Shown: positions 1 through 7,070, counted from the stretch's first letter. The stretch is DNA of 12,385 nucleotides from an uncultured Eubacteriales bacterium (GCA_900321195.1 ONVG01000034.1:1-12385); one strand, 5' to 3'. Notes: generated by a model from the letters alone, not told the origin. Numbers and translations: made by a program.

Positions 1-755
1 TCAAGCTTTTCATCCTCGTCCGCTGCTTCCCTGTCGATAAATACATCGGCGCTGTTCTTCAGACTGAAACCGCCGTTCTCATTTTCGGATGACGGCTTTG
101 TATCATCCTCATTTTCCGATACAGTTTCCTCACCGTTAACCAGCTTTTCAAGAGCTTTCTTTCTTTTGTTATATTCTTCCTCGGTGCAGAAATAAAAGCT
201 TCCCGAGCTTGTAACGCAGAATATGTCGGGTTCGCCTGCGATTTCGTTAAGCTTGTCTGTCGTTTCCTTATCGAGCGAGCTGTTGAAAGGCACAAGCTTT
301 TTTGTGCCTGACGAATTTCTTACAGTTATATATGTACTGCCGTTTTCATACAGCGGACGGATATTCATATTTACGCTTCTGTCCAAAGGAGAATAATATT
401 CCGTTTCACGCCATGAATGGTCATCGTTGTAATATGTTCTCTTGAAAGGCGCTCTGAACCTGTCGAATGTTTCTATGCAGTAGCCGCCCGACACATCAAC
501 AGAGCGTTCGGCTATCTGTGTGCCCCTGCTTTTCTTATACCTTATATTTGACCCGTCAGCTATATTATAGCTGTAGCTGTAAAGACCGTTTTCAGTCTTT
601 ATAGTGCTGCGTTTTTTCTGAGCGGTACCTGTTTCAAAGAACCTCTTTCTTGCAAGACAGATTATATCCTTTCCGTCCCACATATCAACAGAGGTATTGT
701 AGATACCATAAAAAATAAGCTCCTTGCCGATATCCTGAAATAATGTATACTTCAT
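1..755 (-). CDS. Hypothetical protein, N-terminal 251 residues, runs off the left edge
   Basis: I do not recognise this protein. The frame is open from an ATG at 755-753 to the window edge with no stop, so the C-terminus is missing. The start is supported by AGGAG at 770-766, about 10 bases upstream. The protein begins MKYTLFQDIGKELIFYG, has no signal peptide or membrane segment, and is rich in Tyr, Arg and Asp over the first 190 residues (for example DRFRAPFKRTYYNDDHSW). An acidic Ser/Glu/Asn linker follows (about residues 210-232), then another charged stretch. This suggests a soluble cytoplasmic protein with a folded N-terminal domain and a flexible acidic tail. It is transcribed divergently from the carboxylase operon and shares its upstream region. 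Codon use (many ATA, AGA, GGC) matches the neighbours. That it is a gene is fairly sure; its function is unknown. Confidence 0.75.
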   Translation of the reverse strand, partial: MKYTLFQDIGKELIFYGIYNTSVDMWDGKDIICLARKRFFETGTAQKKRSTIKTENGLYSYSYNIADGSNIRYKKSRGTQIAERSVDVSGGYCIETFDRFRAPFKRTYYNDDHSWRETEYYSPLDRSVNMNIRPLYENGSTYITVRNSSGTKKLVPFNSSLDKETTDKLNEIAGEPDIFCVTSSGSFYFCTEEEYNKRKKALEKLVNGEETVSENEDDTKPSSENENGGFSLKNSADVFIDREAADEDEKL

Positions 756-791
756 TATAAGCTTTCTCCTTCAGATTATGACTTTACTAAT

Positions 792-820
792 ATAATACAA
801 TAAGCTGACTGATTTTGCAA
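792..820 (-). promoter_or_regulatory. Candidate sigma-A promoter for the leftward gene
   Basis: On the minus strand there is a -35 TTGCAA (820-815), a 17-base spacer and a -10 TATTAT (797-792). This places a start near 785, about 30 bases before the ATG at 755. A second candidate, TTGAGT (883-878), 16 bases, TATAAT (861-856), lies farther upstream. Both are read from consensus only. Confidence 0.5.
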
Positions 821-907
821 ACTATTTGTTAAAAAATATATAACATTAATATAGCATTATAAAAGCATGTGACAAAAACTCAAAGCAAAATTCCGAAACA
901 CTTATAC

Positions 908-936
908 TTGATATTTTGACAAAACTATACTATAAT
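908..936 (+). promoter_or_regulatory. Sigma-A promoter of the carboxyltransferase operon
   Basis: A -35 TTGATA (908-913), a 17-base spacer and a perfect -10 TATAAT (931-936) predict a start near 943, giving a leader of about 40 bases before the ATG at 983. The upstream in-frame ATG at 935 lies inside the -10 box, so it cannot be the translation start of this transcript. Confidence 0.75.
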
Positions 937-982
937 GATATGGAGAGAAATTTTTCCTACAATAGAAAAAGGGAGGATAAAA

Positions 983-2353
983 ATGAGTATTGGATCAAAA
1001 ATCGAGGCGCTGTCGGATGCACATGCAAAGACAAGCTCTTCAAAGGCGTATAAAAGACTTGCCGCTCTTTTCGATGACGGCAGCTTTACCGAGCTTGCTT
1101 CACTTGCAAAGTCATCAGACGGCTTCACAGAGGCTGCTGCCGCTCACGGATATGCCGACGGAGCAGGCTTTTACGCTTTTGCACAAAACAGTGATATAGC
1201 AGGCGGAGCTATGTCAAAGGCTCAGGCTGCAAAAATAAAAAAGGTCTATGACCTTGCGCTTAAAACAGGTGAACCTGTCGTTGCAGTCTATGACTCAATA
1301 GGCGGCAGACTTGACGAAGGAAACGAGCTTCTTGCAGCTTACGGAGATGTTCTCAGATATTCAAACAATCTTTCGGGTGTTGTTCCGCAAATATCTGTAG
1401 TTCTGGGAAAATGCTTCGGTACGCAGGCTCTTATAGCTGCCTGCGCCGACATAGTGATAATATCCGAAAATGCTGAGCTTTCGCTCAATACAGACGGCTC
1501 TGACAGCAAAGCCGAAATCGCATACAAAAAGGGTGTTGCCCACATACTTGCAAAGGATGACGAGCAGGCTCTTGAATATGCAAGAAAGCTTGTTTCAACA
1601 CTGCCGTCAAATAACCTTTCTGGCGCATGTGTCGCATATGAAAGCGTTGACGCTCAGGCTCAGACAGATATAAGCATGACTGCTTCACAGGCTGCCGCTG
1701 CCGTTTGTGACGCTGACAGCGCTGTTGAGCTTCAGGCTGCTTACGGCGAGGGCGCAAAAACCATTATTTCAACAATAAACGGAAACACAGTCGGCGTTAT
1801 CGCTCTTGACAGCAAGACGCTCAACGGAAAAGCATGCTCAAAGGCTGCAAGGTTCATACGCTTCTGTGATGCTTTCAGTCTGCCGGTAATATCATTTGTT
1901 GATGCAGAAAAATTTGAATGCATAAAATGCGCCGCAAAGCTGACTTCCGCTTATGCCGAGGCTACTACAGCCAAAATAACGGTCATCACCGGTGATGCTT
2001 TCGGCTCTGTATATATAGCTGCCGCAGGTACGGGCGCTGCTGCCGACATTACTCTTGCATGGCCTGATGCATATGTTTCGGCGCTTTCTCCGGAGGCTGC
2101 CGCTGTTATAATGTTAGGCGACGACTTCGGCGGAAAGCTCAAAGGCTCCAAAGACCCCAAAAATGACAGGGCTGCTGTTGTTGCTCAGTTCAAGGACGAA
2201 AATCTCACGGCTTTCAGCGCTGCCGGAAACGGATATATAGATGATATCATCAATGCCGAGGAAACAAGAGAAAAGCTCATAACAGCTATAGACATGCTCT
2301 CTAACAAGAGAATATCAACTCTCCCCAAAAAGCACAACAACCTTTACATCTGA
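983..2353 (+). CDS. Acyl-CoA carboxyltransferase-like subunit (MmdA/PccB/transcarboxylase 12S family), divergent
   Basis: A 456-residue member of the family that moves CO2 between carboxybiotin and acyl-CoA. I start it at 983 because GGGAGG lies at 971-976 and the upstream ATG (935) is in the -10 box. Two crotonase-like halves are visible. The N-half has YAFAQNSDIAGGAMS (64-78), SIGGRLDEG (105-113), SGVVPQISVVLGKCFG (131-146) and GVAH (184-187). The C-half has ARFIRFCDAFSLPVISFVD (289-307), AYAEATTAKITVIT (323-336), and a family-typical end MLSNKRISTLPKKHNNLYI. It is shorter than the usual ~510 residues. The N-half oxyanion-hole motif, normally CAGGA, is CFGTQ. The C-half loop, normally PGFLPG...GGIIRHGAK, is cut to DAEKFECIKCAAK. 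YGGAY is FGSVY. Family membership is sure, but whether it is catalytic, and on which acyl-CoA, is not. It is first in an operon with the biotin carrier and 5S-like subunit. Confidence 0.85.
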   Translation: MSIGSKIEALSDAHAKTSSSKAYKRLAALFDDGSFTELASLAKSSDGFTEAAAAHGYADGAGFYAFAQNSDIAGGAMSKAQAAKIKKVYDLALKTGEPVVAVYDSIGGRLDEGNELLAAYGDVLRYSNNLSGVVPQISVVLGKCFGTQALIAACADIVIISENAELSLNTDGSDSKAEIAYKKGVAHILAKDDEQALEYARKLVSTLPSNNLSGACVAYESVDAQAQTDISMTASQAAAAVCDADSAVELQAAYGEGAKTIISTINGNTVGVIALDSKTLNGKACSKAARFIRFCDAFSLPVISFVDAEKFECIKCAAKLTSAYAEATTAKITVITGDAFGSVYIAAAGTGAAADITLAWPDAYVSALSPEAAAVIMLGDDFGGKLKGSKDPKNDRAAVVAQFKDENLTAFSAAGNGYIDDIINAEETREKLITAIDMLSNKRISTLPKKHNNLYI

Positions 2354-2386
2354 TATAAATAATAGTAAGCGAAAGGAAGTTCCATT

Positions 2387-2743
2387 ATGAAAAACTTGAA
2401 AATAACCGTTAACGGTGTTGTATATGACGTACAGGTAGAAGAAGCAGACGGCTCTGCAGCTCCTGCTGCCGCTGCTGCTCCAAAGGCTGCCGCTCCTGCT
2501 CCGAAAGCCGCTCCCAAAGCTGCTCCGCAGGGTGAGCCTGTAACTGCTCCTATGCCCGGAACTATACTCAATGTTCCCGTAAAAGCAGGTCAGTCCGTAA
2601 AGACAGGTGATGTGCTTGTAGTTCTTGAAGCTATGAAGATGGAAAACGAGATAAAGGCAAGCCGTGATGCCGTTGTCGCATCCGTTGCTGTAAGCAAGGG
2701 CGAATCTGTAGACACAGGCACTGTACTCGTAACTCTCAACTGA
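2387..2743 (+). CDS. Biotin carboxyl carrier subunit (transcarboxylase 1.3S / decarboxylase gamma-type)
   Basis: A 118-residue biotin carrier. The N-terminus (KNLKITVNGVVYDVQVEE) is the short strand region typical of 1.3S-type and decarboxylase carriers. Residues 23-50 form an Ala/Pro/Lys-rich flexible linker, and 51-118 the biotinyl domain. The attachment motif EAMKMEN puts biotin on Lys84, with APMPG (54-58) as the conserved opening turn. The protein would be biotinylated by a BirA-type ligase encoded elsewhere and swing between the two carboxyltransferase subunits encoded on either side. It starts 33 bases after the upstream stop, with AAGGAAG at 2373-2379, and lies 39 bases before the next gene, so cotranscription is expected. 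The low-complexity linker codes mainly by GCT/GCC/CCG and is repetitive at DNA level. It is not a lipoyl carrier because the lysine is flanked by Met on both sides. Confidence 0.93.
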   Translation: MKNLKITVNGVVYDVQVEEADGSAAPAAAAAPKAAAPAPKAAPKAAPQGEPVTAPMPGTILNVPVKAGQSVKTGDVLVVLEAMKMENEIKASRDAVVASVAVSKGESVDTGTVLVTLN

Positions 2744-2782
2744 GTTTTGTCTTCATATCTTTGAAAGGAGAAGCTGCAAAAA

Positions 2783-4192
2783 ATGGCTAAGAAAATACAG
2801 ATAACCGAGACAGTACTGCGTGACGCTCACCAGTCGCTCATCGCAACAAGAATGCCGCTTTCGGATATGATACCGATACTCGACAAAATGGACGAGATAG
2901 GATTTTATTCACTCGAATGCTGGGGCGGCGCTACATTCGATTCATGCATACGCTTTCTGAATGAGGACCCCTGGGAAAGACTCCGCACCATAAGAAAGCA
3001 CTGTCCGAAAACAAAGCTCCAGATGCTTTTCAGAGGACAGAACATGCTCGGATACCGTCATTATGCTGATGATGTTCTTGAATATTTCGTTCAGCGCTCT
3101 GTTGCAAACGGTATCGACGTTATAAGAATATTCGATGCGCTCAACGATATAAAGAACCTCCAGACAGCTATAAATGCCGCAAAGGCTGCAAAAAAGGAAA
3201 ATCCGAAGGTCGAAGCTCAGGTAGCTATAAGCTATACGACAGGACCCGTTTTCACGACTGATTATTATGTGGATTATGCAAAAAGAATAGAGGCAGCAGG
3301 CGCAGACTCGATATGCATAAAGGACATGGCTGCGCTGCTCACACCTTACTATACTGCCGAGCTTGTAGCAGCTATCAAAAAGGCTGTAAAGATACCCGTA
3401 CAGCTCCACACACACTATACATCCGGACTTGCTTCAATGTGTCTGTTAAAGGCTATAGAATCGGGCGCTGACAGGATAGACACGGCTATGTCGCCGCTTG
3501 CAAACGGTACCTCGCATGCTCCTACAGAATCAATGGTCGCAGCATTGCAGGGTACAGAGTACGACACAGGACTTGACCTCATAAAGCTTGCAGAGATAAG
3601 AGAGTACTTTATGACTCTCCGTGAAAAGTACATCAAGAGCGGACTTCTTGACCCGAAAATGCTTGCAGCCGACGCAAAGGCGCTTATCTATCAGGTTCCG
3701 GGCGGTATGCTTTCAAACCTTCTCAAGCAGCTCAAGGACGCAGGCAAGGAAGACAAGCTCACGGAAGTACTTGAAGAAGTACCGCTTGTCCGTAAGGATG
3801 CAGGCTATCCGCCGCTTGTTACTCCTACATCACAGATAGTCGGCACACAGGCTGTATTCAATGTACTGTTCGGAAAATATAAAAATTGCAGCGGTCAGTT
3901 CAAGGACCTTGTAGCAGGAAAATACGGCACTACGCCCGTACCGATAGACCCTGATTTCAGAAAGAAGATAATCGGTGACGAAAAGCCCGTAACATGCCGT
4001 CCGGCAGACCTCCTTGAACCTGAGCTTGAAAAGCTCCGCGCAGAGATACCCGAATGGATAGAGCAGGACGAGGACGTACTGACATACGCTCAGTTCCCGC
4101 AGGTAGCACCCAAATTCTTCAAGGCAAGACGTGACGCAAAATTGGGCATCTCCCCCTCCGCCGACACCAAAAACAAAATACATCCGGTATGA
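2783..4192 (+). CDS. oadA: Oxaloacetate decarboxylase alpha / transcarboxylase 5S-type carboxyltransferase
   Basis: A 469-residue keto-acid carboxyltransferase that exchanges CO2 between pyruvate/oxaloacetate and carboxybiotin. The TIM-barrel signature TETVLRDAHQSL (8-19) holds metal-binding Asp14. CIKDMAALLTP (178-188) holds Lys180, the lysine carbamylated in this family. QLHTHYTSG (207-215) holds metal ligands His209 and His211. FRGQN (83-87) and FDALND (117-122) are also conserved. PGGMLSNL (306-313) begins the C-terminal domain shared with 5S and pyruvate carboxylase. No biotin domain is fused at the end, which fits the separate carrier encoded just upstream. AAGGAG at 2765-2770 supports the start. 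All catalytic residues I can place are present, so this subunit looks active even though its CT partner is divergent. A decarboxylase alpha role is the alternative, but no oadB is seen in the window. Confidence 0.93.
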   Translation: MAKKIQITETVLRDAHQSLIATRMPLSDMIPILDKMDEIGFYSLECWGGATFDSCIRFLNEDPWERLRTIRKHCPKTKLQMLFRGQNMLGYRHYADDVLEYFVQRSVANGIDVIRIFDALNDIKNLQTAINAAKAAKKENPKVEAQVAISYTTGPVFTTDYYVDYAKRIEAAGADSICIKDMAALLTPYYTAELVAAIKKAVKIPVQLHTHYTSGLASMCLLKAIESGADRIDTAMSPLANGTSHAPTESMVAALQGTEYDTGLDLIKLAEIREYFMTLREKYIKSGLLDPKMLAADAKALIYQVPGGMLSNLLKQLKDAGKEDKLTEVLEEVPLVRKDAGYPPLVTPTSQIVGTQAVFNVLFGKYKNCSGQFKDLVAGKYGTTPVPIDPDFRKKIIGDEKPVTCRPADLLEPELEKLRAEIPEWIEQDEDVLTYAQFPQVAPKFFKARRDAKLGISPSADTKNKIHPV

Positions 4193-4262
4193 AAATTTTG
4201 AATGTGGAATTCAGTTCTGACAAAAAGACAAGATAAATTCTATTTTAGAATAAATTAAAAAT

Positions 4263-4304
4263 ACACGGTAAACTCGTTTGATACAGGTTTACCGTGTGTT
4301 TTTT
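4263..4304. terminator. Bidirectional intrinsic terminator between convergent genes
   Basis: A perfect 11-bp stem, ACACGGTAAAC (4263-4273) with GTTTACCGTGT (4287-4297), encloses a 13-base loop and is followed by six T at 4299-4304. On the minus strand the same stem is followed by a T5 run (4260-4256). It can therefore end both the carboxylase operon and the convergent lipoprotein gene, whose stop codon begins at the T-run. Confidence 0.9.
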
Positions 4305-5470
4305 CATATATCAAGTACAAAAAGCTTTGTAGGTACTCCGTTCGAGAACCTTTCATCATAACAAAGAATATATTTATCCATTCCCTTTTCAACACAGAAT
4401 ATTATGCTGCTTTCATGTGATGAACCCGGTGTGAGCTTATCCGTATATGCGCTGTTGATAAACGGATATATCTTATTATCTCCGTATTTAACGGAAAAAT
4501 CATTTGTCGTGAAAGGATATACCTCGTTAGTCTTATTTACTGCCGTTACCTTACATCTTATATACATCATGCCGTCCTTTTCCTCCGGAAGTGAATATTC
4601 ATCAGCAGATATCACTTCTGCACTTCCGAATACAAATTCAAGCTCTTTAGCGGTCTTTTTATTCTCGTCTGTATCCGAGCTTTCATCTTTGCTCGGCTCT
4701 GCGCCTGATTCGCTCGATTCTTTGCTCTCCTCTTTGCTTTCTTCATTACTTTCTTCTTTGCTTACATCCGGCTTTTCCGGCTCACTGCTCTCTTCACCGC
4801 TTTGCTCGCCTGACGATACGTCCGGCAAAATATTAGTGAACTCAAATATACCGTCCACCTTATTATCCGTACAGCAGGCTATCTCACCGTTTTTAAAATC
4901 CTTTTTTGCGGTAAAGGCAATATATCCGCTAACCTTTGAATCGGTGTCTACCGTAAATTTTCTCATGGCTATAAGATCATCCTGACCGTTCAGAGTTCGC
5001 GGAAAAGCATTGATGCTGTGCGAAAGGTCGATAGACTCACCGTCTATTGACGGTACCATATTCTCGACACACCATATCTCCGCAGGCGACATATACATGT
5101 TTTCAAGCTCAAATTCCGCAACAACATATATATTATTATCTCCTGCGCTCTGAACTTCGTCTTCACCGGTTTTGATATATTCTGTAGTGTACAGGCTTTT
5201 AAGAGTTATATCAAGCTTTCCGGAGCGTATCTTTCCATCTATGCCTGCCCGCTGTATGCTGCTTTCGGATGATGCTTCATCAGATGCTTCTTCGGATATT
5301 TCACTGCTGCCGTCAGCCTTACTGACATTTTCTGATGCTCTTGAAATACTTATCTTATTTTTTTCGTCAAGCGGCTTTTTATCATCAGACTTGCATGATG
5401 AAAATGCAAGCAATGCCGCAGATGAAAGCATCACCGAAAGTATCTTTATAAATTGACTGTACTTTGCCAT
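4304..5470 (-). CDS. Secreted lipoprotein with two beta-rich domains (DUF4352/DUF5067-like)
   Basis: A 388-residue exported lipoprotein of unknown function. I use the ATG at 5470 because AAAAGGGGC lies 8 bases upstream and a classical lipoprotein signal follows: AKYSQFIK, hydrophobic 10-23, then FSSC with lipidated Cys26. A longer frame to 5536 would add a second hydrophobic run without a ribosome site. Residues 27-75 are an acidic Ser-rich tether. Residues 83-215 form one beta domain (VVAEFELENMYMSPAEIW is typical of DUF4352/DUF5067-like folds). Residues 219-275 are a linker of Ser/Glu/Lys repeats. Residues 277-388 form a second similar domain (YIRCKVTAVNKTNEVYPF). The layout suggests a tethered extracellular protein with two immunoglobulin-like modules that binds a ligand or partner. 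It is transcribed divergently from the DUF1700-DUF4097 pair. Export and lipidation are well supported; the domain names are by resemblance. Confidence 0.85.
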   Translation of the reverse strand: MAKYSQFIKILSVMLSSAALLAFSSCKSDDKKPLDEKNKISISRASENVSKADGSSEISEEASDEASSESSIQRAGIDGKIRSGKLDITLKSLYTTEYIKTGEDEVQSAGDNNIYVVAEFELENMYMSPAEIWCVENMVPSIDGESIDLSHSINAFPRTLNGQDDLIAMRKFTVDTDSKVSGYIAFTAKKDFKNGEIACCTDNKVDGIFEFTNILPDVSSGEQSGEESSEPEKPDVSKEESNEESKEESKESSESGAEPSKDESSDTDENKKTAKELEFVFGSAEVISADEYSLPEEKDGMMYIRCKVTAVNKTNEVYPFTTNDFSVKYGDNKIYPFINSAYTDKLTPGSSHESSIIFCVEKGMDKYILCYDERFSNGVPTKLFVLDI

Positions 5471-5507
5471 AAAATATGCCCCTTTTCTTTTAATTATTGC
5501 CAGTAAA

Positions 5508-5536
5508 ATGATAAAACATAAAAGGAAAATTTTCAA
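5508..5536 (-). promoter_or_regulatory. Promoter of the lipoprotein gene
   Basis: Minus-strand -35 TTGAAA (5536-5531), a 17-base spacer and -10 TATCAT (5513-5508) predict a start near 5501, about 30 bases before the ATG at 5470. Its -35 is the left arm of an 18-bp palindrome whose right arm is the -35 of the divergent promoter. Confidence 0.65.
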
Positions 5537-5542
5537 TACCTA

Positions 5543-5571
5543 TTGAAATAAAATATCTACTGTGATACAGT
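5543..5571 (+). promoter_or_regulatory. Promoter of the DUF1700-DUF4097 operon
   Basis: A -35 TTGAAA (5543-5548), a 17-base spacer and a weak -10 TACAGT (5566-5571) predict a start near 5578, about 25 bases before the ATG at 5604. The -10 is poor and lies inside a dyad, as expected for a promoter controlled by a repressor or activator. Confidence 0.5.
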
Positions 5572-5572
5572 A
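5558..5572. promoter_or_regulatory. Candidate operator palindrome over the -10 box
   Basis: TACTGTgatACAGTA is a perfect 6+6 inverted repeat with a 3-base centre, laid directly over the proposed -10 of the rightward operon. Pairs of DUF1700 and DUF4097 genes are commonly preceded by a PadR-family regulator gene, but none is encoded here. A PadR or other dimeric regulator acting in trans is an inference. Confidence 0.45.
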
Positions 5573-5603
5573 TTTTTAATCTAAATAAAAAGGAGATGCA
5601 CAG

Positions 5604-6281
5604 ATGAAAAAATCAGAATTTTCCCGTGAGCTTGAATCTCGTCTAAGCGATATGAAGCCGGACGAGATAGAAAGCAGTATAAATGCATGTATAAAAAGTA
5701 TAGATATGATAATGTTTACCGGAATAAGCGAGGATGAAGCTGTCGCTGTGCTTGGAAATATAGACGAGCTTGCATCAAAAATACGAAAGGGCAAGGGCTA
5801 TCCCGATGTACAGAATTATTCTGATATACATTATAATACATATAACGGCTCATCATATCAGAGATCAGACTTTGAACAGCAGCAGTACTACAGACAGCAG
5901 AATCAATATCAGCAGCAGTTTACAGAACGTGCCCAAGACAATAAAAAAGGCGTTTTGATAGTGCTTATAATAATGGTGTTTCTTATGCCTTTCTGGACGC
6001 CGTTCGCACTGATACTTTTTTTGATATGGCTGCTCATGTTTTTAATTCCTGTCGGTGCATTTTTCGGAAGTATTTTCACAGATATAGTTGCTGTTATGAA
6101 TATCGCAGCAGGAAGTGTCGGCTACGGTCTTTTCATATTAGGCATAGGAATAATGCTGACAGGTGTTTCAATACTTGCTTTTCTGGCAGCAATAAAGATA
6201 ACAGGTCTTTTATGGAAACTTCTGTGCAGGATATTCAGCAAGCTAACGCAAAACAGAAGTGAAAGGAGAACTGCACCATGA
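5604..6281 (+). CDS. DUF1700 (HAAS) domain membrane protein
   Basis: A 225-residue membrane protein with an N-terminal DUF1700/HAAS helical domain (1-62): MKKSEFSRELESRLSDMKPDEI, then GISEDEAVAVLGNIDELASKI, the usual G-sEeEAi-xLG-xxxLAxxI pattern. Residues 63-112 are a hydrophilic linker, very Gln/Tyr-rich at 90-105. Hydrophobic helices follow at about 116-138, 134-156 and 171-205, ending in a basic cytoplasmic tail (KLTQNRSERR). The N-domain is probably cytoplasmic. AGGAG at 5591-5595 fixes the start. The stop overlaps the next ATG by four bases (ATGA, 6278-6281), so the downstream DUF4097 gene is translationally coupled. Family precedent links such pairs to envelope-stress or antimicrobial-response operons under PadR control. 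That role is inference here, as no regulator gene is present. Confidence 0.85.
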   Translation: MKKSEFSRELESRLSDMKPDEIESSINACIKSIDMIMFTGISEDEAVAVLGNIDELASKIRKGKGYPDVQNYSDIHYNTYNGSSYQRSDFEQQQYYRQQNQYQQQFTERAQDNKKGVLIVLIIMVFLMPFWTPFALILFLIWLLMFLIPVGAFFGSIFTDIVAVMNIAAGSVGYGLFILGIGIMLTGVSILAFLAAIKITGLLWKLLCRIFSKLTQNRSERRTAP

Positions 6282-7051
6282 AAAAATGGACAAAGATAAC
6301 ACTTATAATTTCCCTTTGTTTTATAGGCGCAGGTATAGCCGTATCCTTTACGGGCTATACTATGAACGGCAGCAGCGCAGATAATCCCGAAGAGCTGAGA
6401 TATAAAAAAGTAAGCAAAGAAATAAATGAAGACTTTACAAAAATAAATATATCGGTAGTCAATGACTCGATAGAATTTCTGCCGTCAGAAAGTGACCAAT
6501 GCTACATAGAATGCTACGACAGTAAAAAAGCCGCACATGATATATCAGTTTCCGCAGATATGCTCAGCATATCATCAAAAGATAACAGACAGTGGTATGA
6601 ATATGTATTTTCATCCTTTCAGAATCATAAAATAACCGTATATCTGCCTGTCAGGGAATATGAAAACATACATATTGAAACGGTAAACGGTGATATCAGC
6701 TCGGATGATAGTCTCACACTTGAAAATGTAAATGTAAAAACTACAAACGGAAGCATAAAACAAACAGCAAAGCTCGGCGGAGAGATACATGCCGAAACAG
6801 TCAACGGAAATATAGATATAAACAATATAGAAAGCGCAGGATATGTAAATCTTGAAACAGTAAACGGAAATATAAATGTTTCGGGAAAAAATGCCGATGA
6901 GCTTACAGCCGAAACCGTCAACGGAAATATAACCGCAGAGCTTACAGTAAAAGGTCTTGCACAGGTAACTAATGTGAACGGTACTATAGATACACGTGCG
7001 CTCAAAGCAGACAAGATAGACAAATATTCGGAGAACGGCAGCGTTTATTGA
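6278..7051 (+). CDS. DUF4097 beta-helix repeat protein, membrane anchored
   Basis: A 257-residue envelope protein. Residues 5-27 form an N-terminal signal anchor (ITLIISLCFIGAGIAVSFTGY), so the rest lies outside the membrane. Residues 45-125 are a beta-rich lead-in, followed by a short right-handed beta-helix or solenoid of the DUF4097 type. Seven turns are marked by [TV]NG loops at 135-138, 155-158, 174-177, 194-197, 213-216, 232-235 and 251-254, a period of 19-20 residues. Four of them read ETVNG. The chain ends three residues after the last loop, so the solenoid is uncapped at the C-terminus. AGGAG at 6264-6268 and the ATGA overlap support the start and coupling to the DUF1700 gene. The family is often called a putative adhesin, but binding is not shown. 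I see no terminator directly after the stop. Confidence 0.87.
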   Translation: MKKWTKITLIISLCFIGAGIAVSFTGYTMNGSSADNPEELRYKKVSKEINEDFTKINISVVNDSIEFLPSESDQCYIECYDSKKAAHDISVSADMLSISSKDNRQWYEYVFSSFQNHKITVYLPVREYENIHIETVNGDISSDDSLTLENVNVKTTNGSIKQTAKLGGEIHAETVNGNIDINNIESAGYVNLETVNGNINVSGKNADELTAETVNGNITAELTVKGLAQVTNVNGTIDTRALKADKIDKYSENGSVY

Positions 7052-7070
7052 GTATCTCTCAAATCACATT

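Noticed and set aside
935..982. Longer N-terminus for the carboxyltransferase, starting at the ATG at 935
   Set aside because: That ATG is part of the -10 box TATAAT and has no ribosome site. The ATG at 983 has GGGAGG upstream and the resulting N-terminus fits the family.
2942..3415. 157-codon antisense frame inside the 5S/OadA gene
   Set aside because: It is a shadow of a well-supported gene. Its Cys/Tyr/Ser-rich translation has no recognisable motif and no ribosome site was evident.
4237..4251. AT-rich hairpin ATTCTA-ttt-TAGAAT before the operon terminator
   Set aside because: The stem is short and all but AT-only. The strong GC-containing terminator follows at once, so no separate role can be claimed.
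4404..4985. 193-codon plus-strand frame opposite the lipoprotein gene, with a Leu/Ser-rich repeat
   Set aside because: The repeat is the reverse complement of the Ser/Glu linker in the lipoprotein. The opposite frame has the signal peptide and ribosome site.
5471..5536. Longer lipoprotein start at 5536
   Set aside because: It would put a second hydrophobic segment before the lipoprotein signal, lacks a ribosome site and starts upstream of the predicted transcription start.
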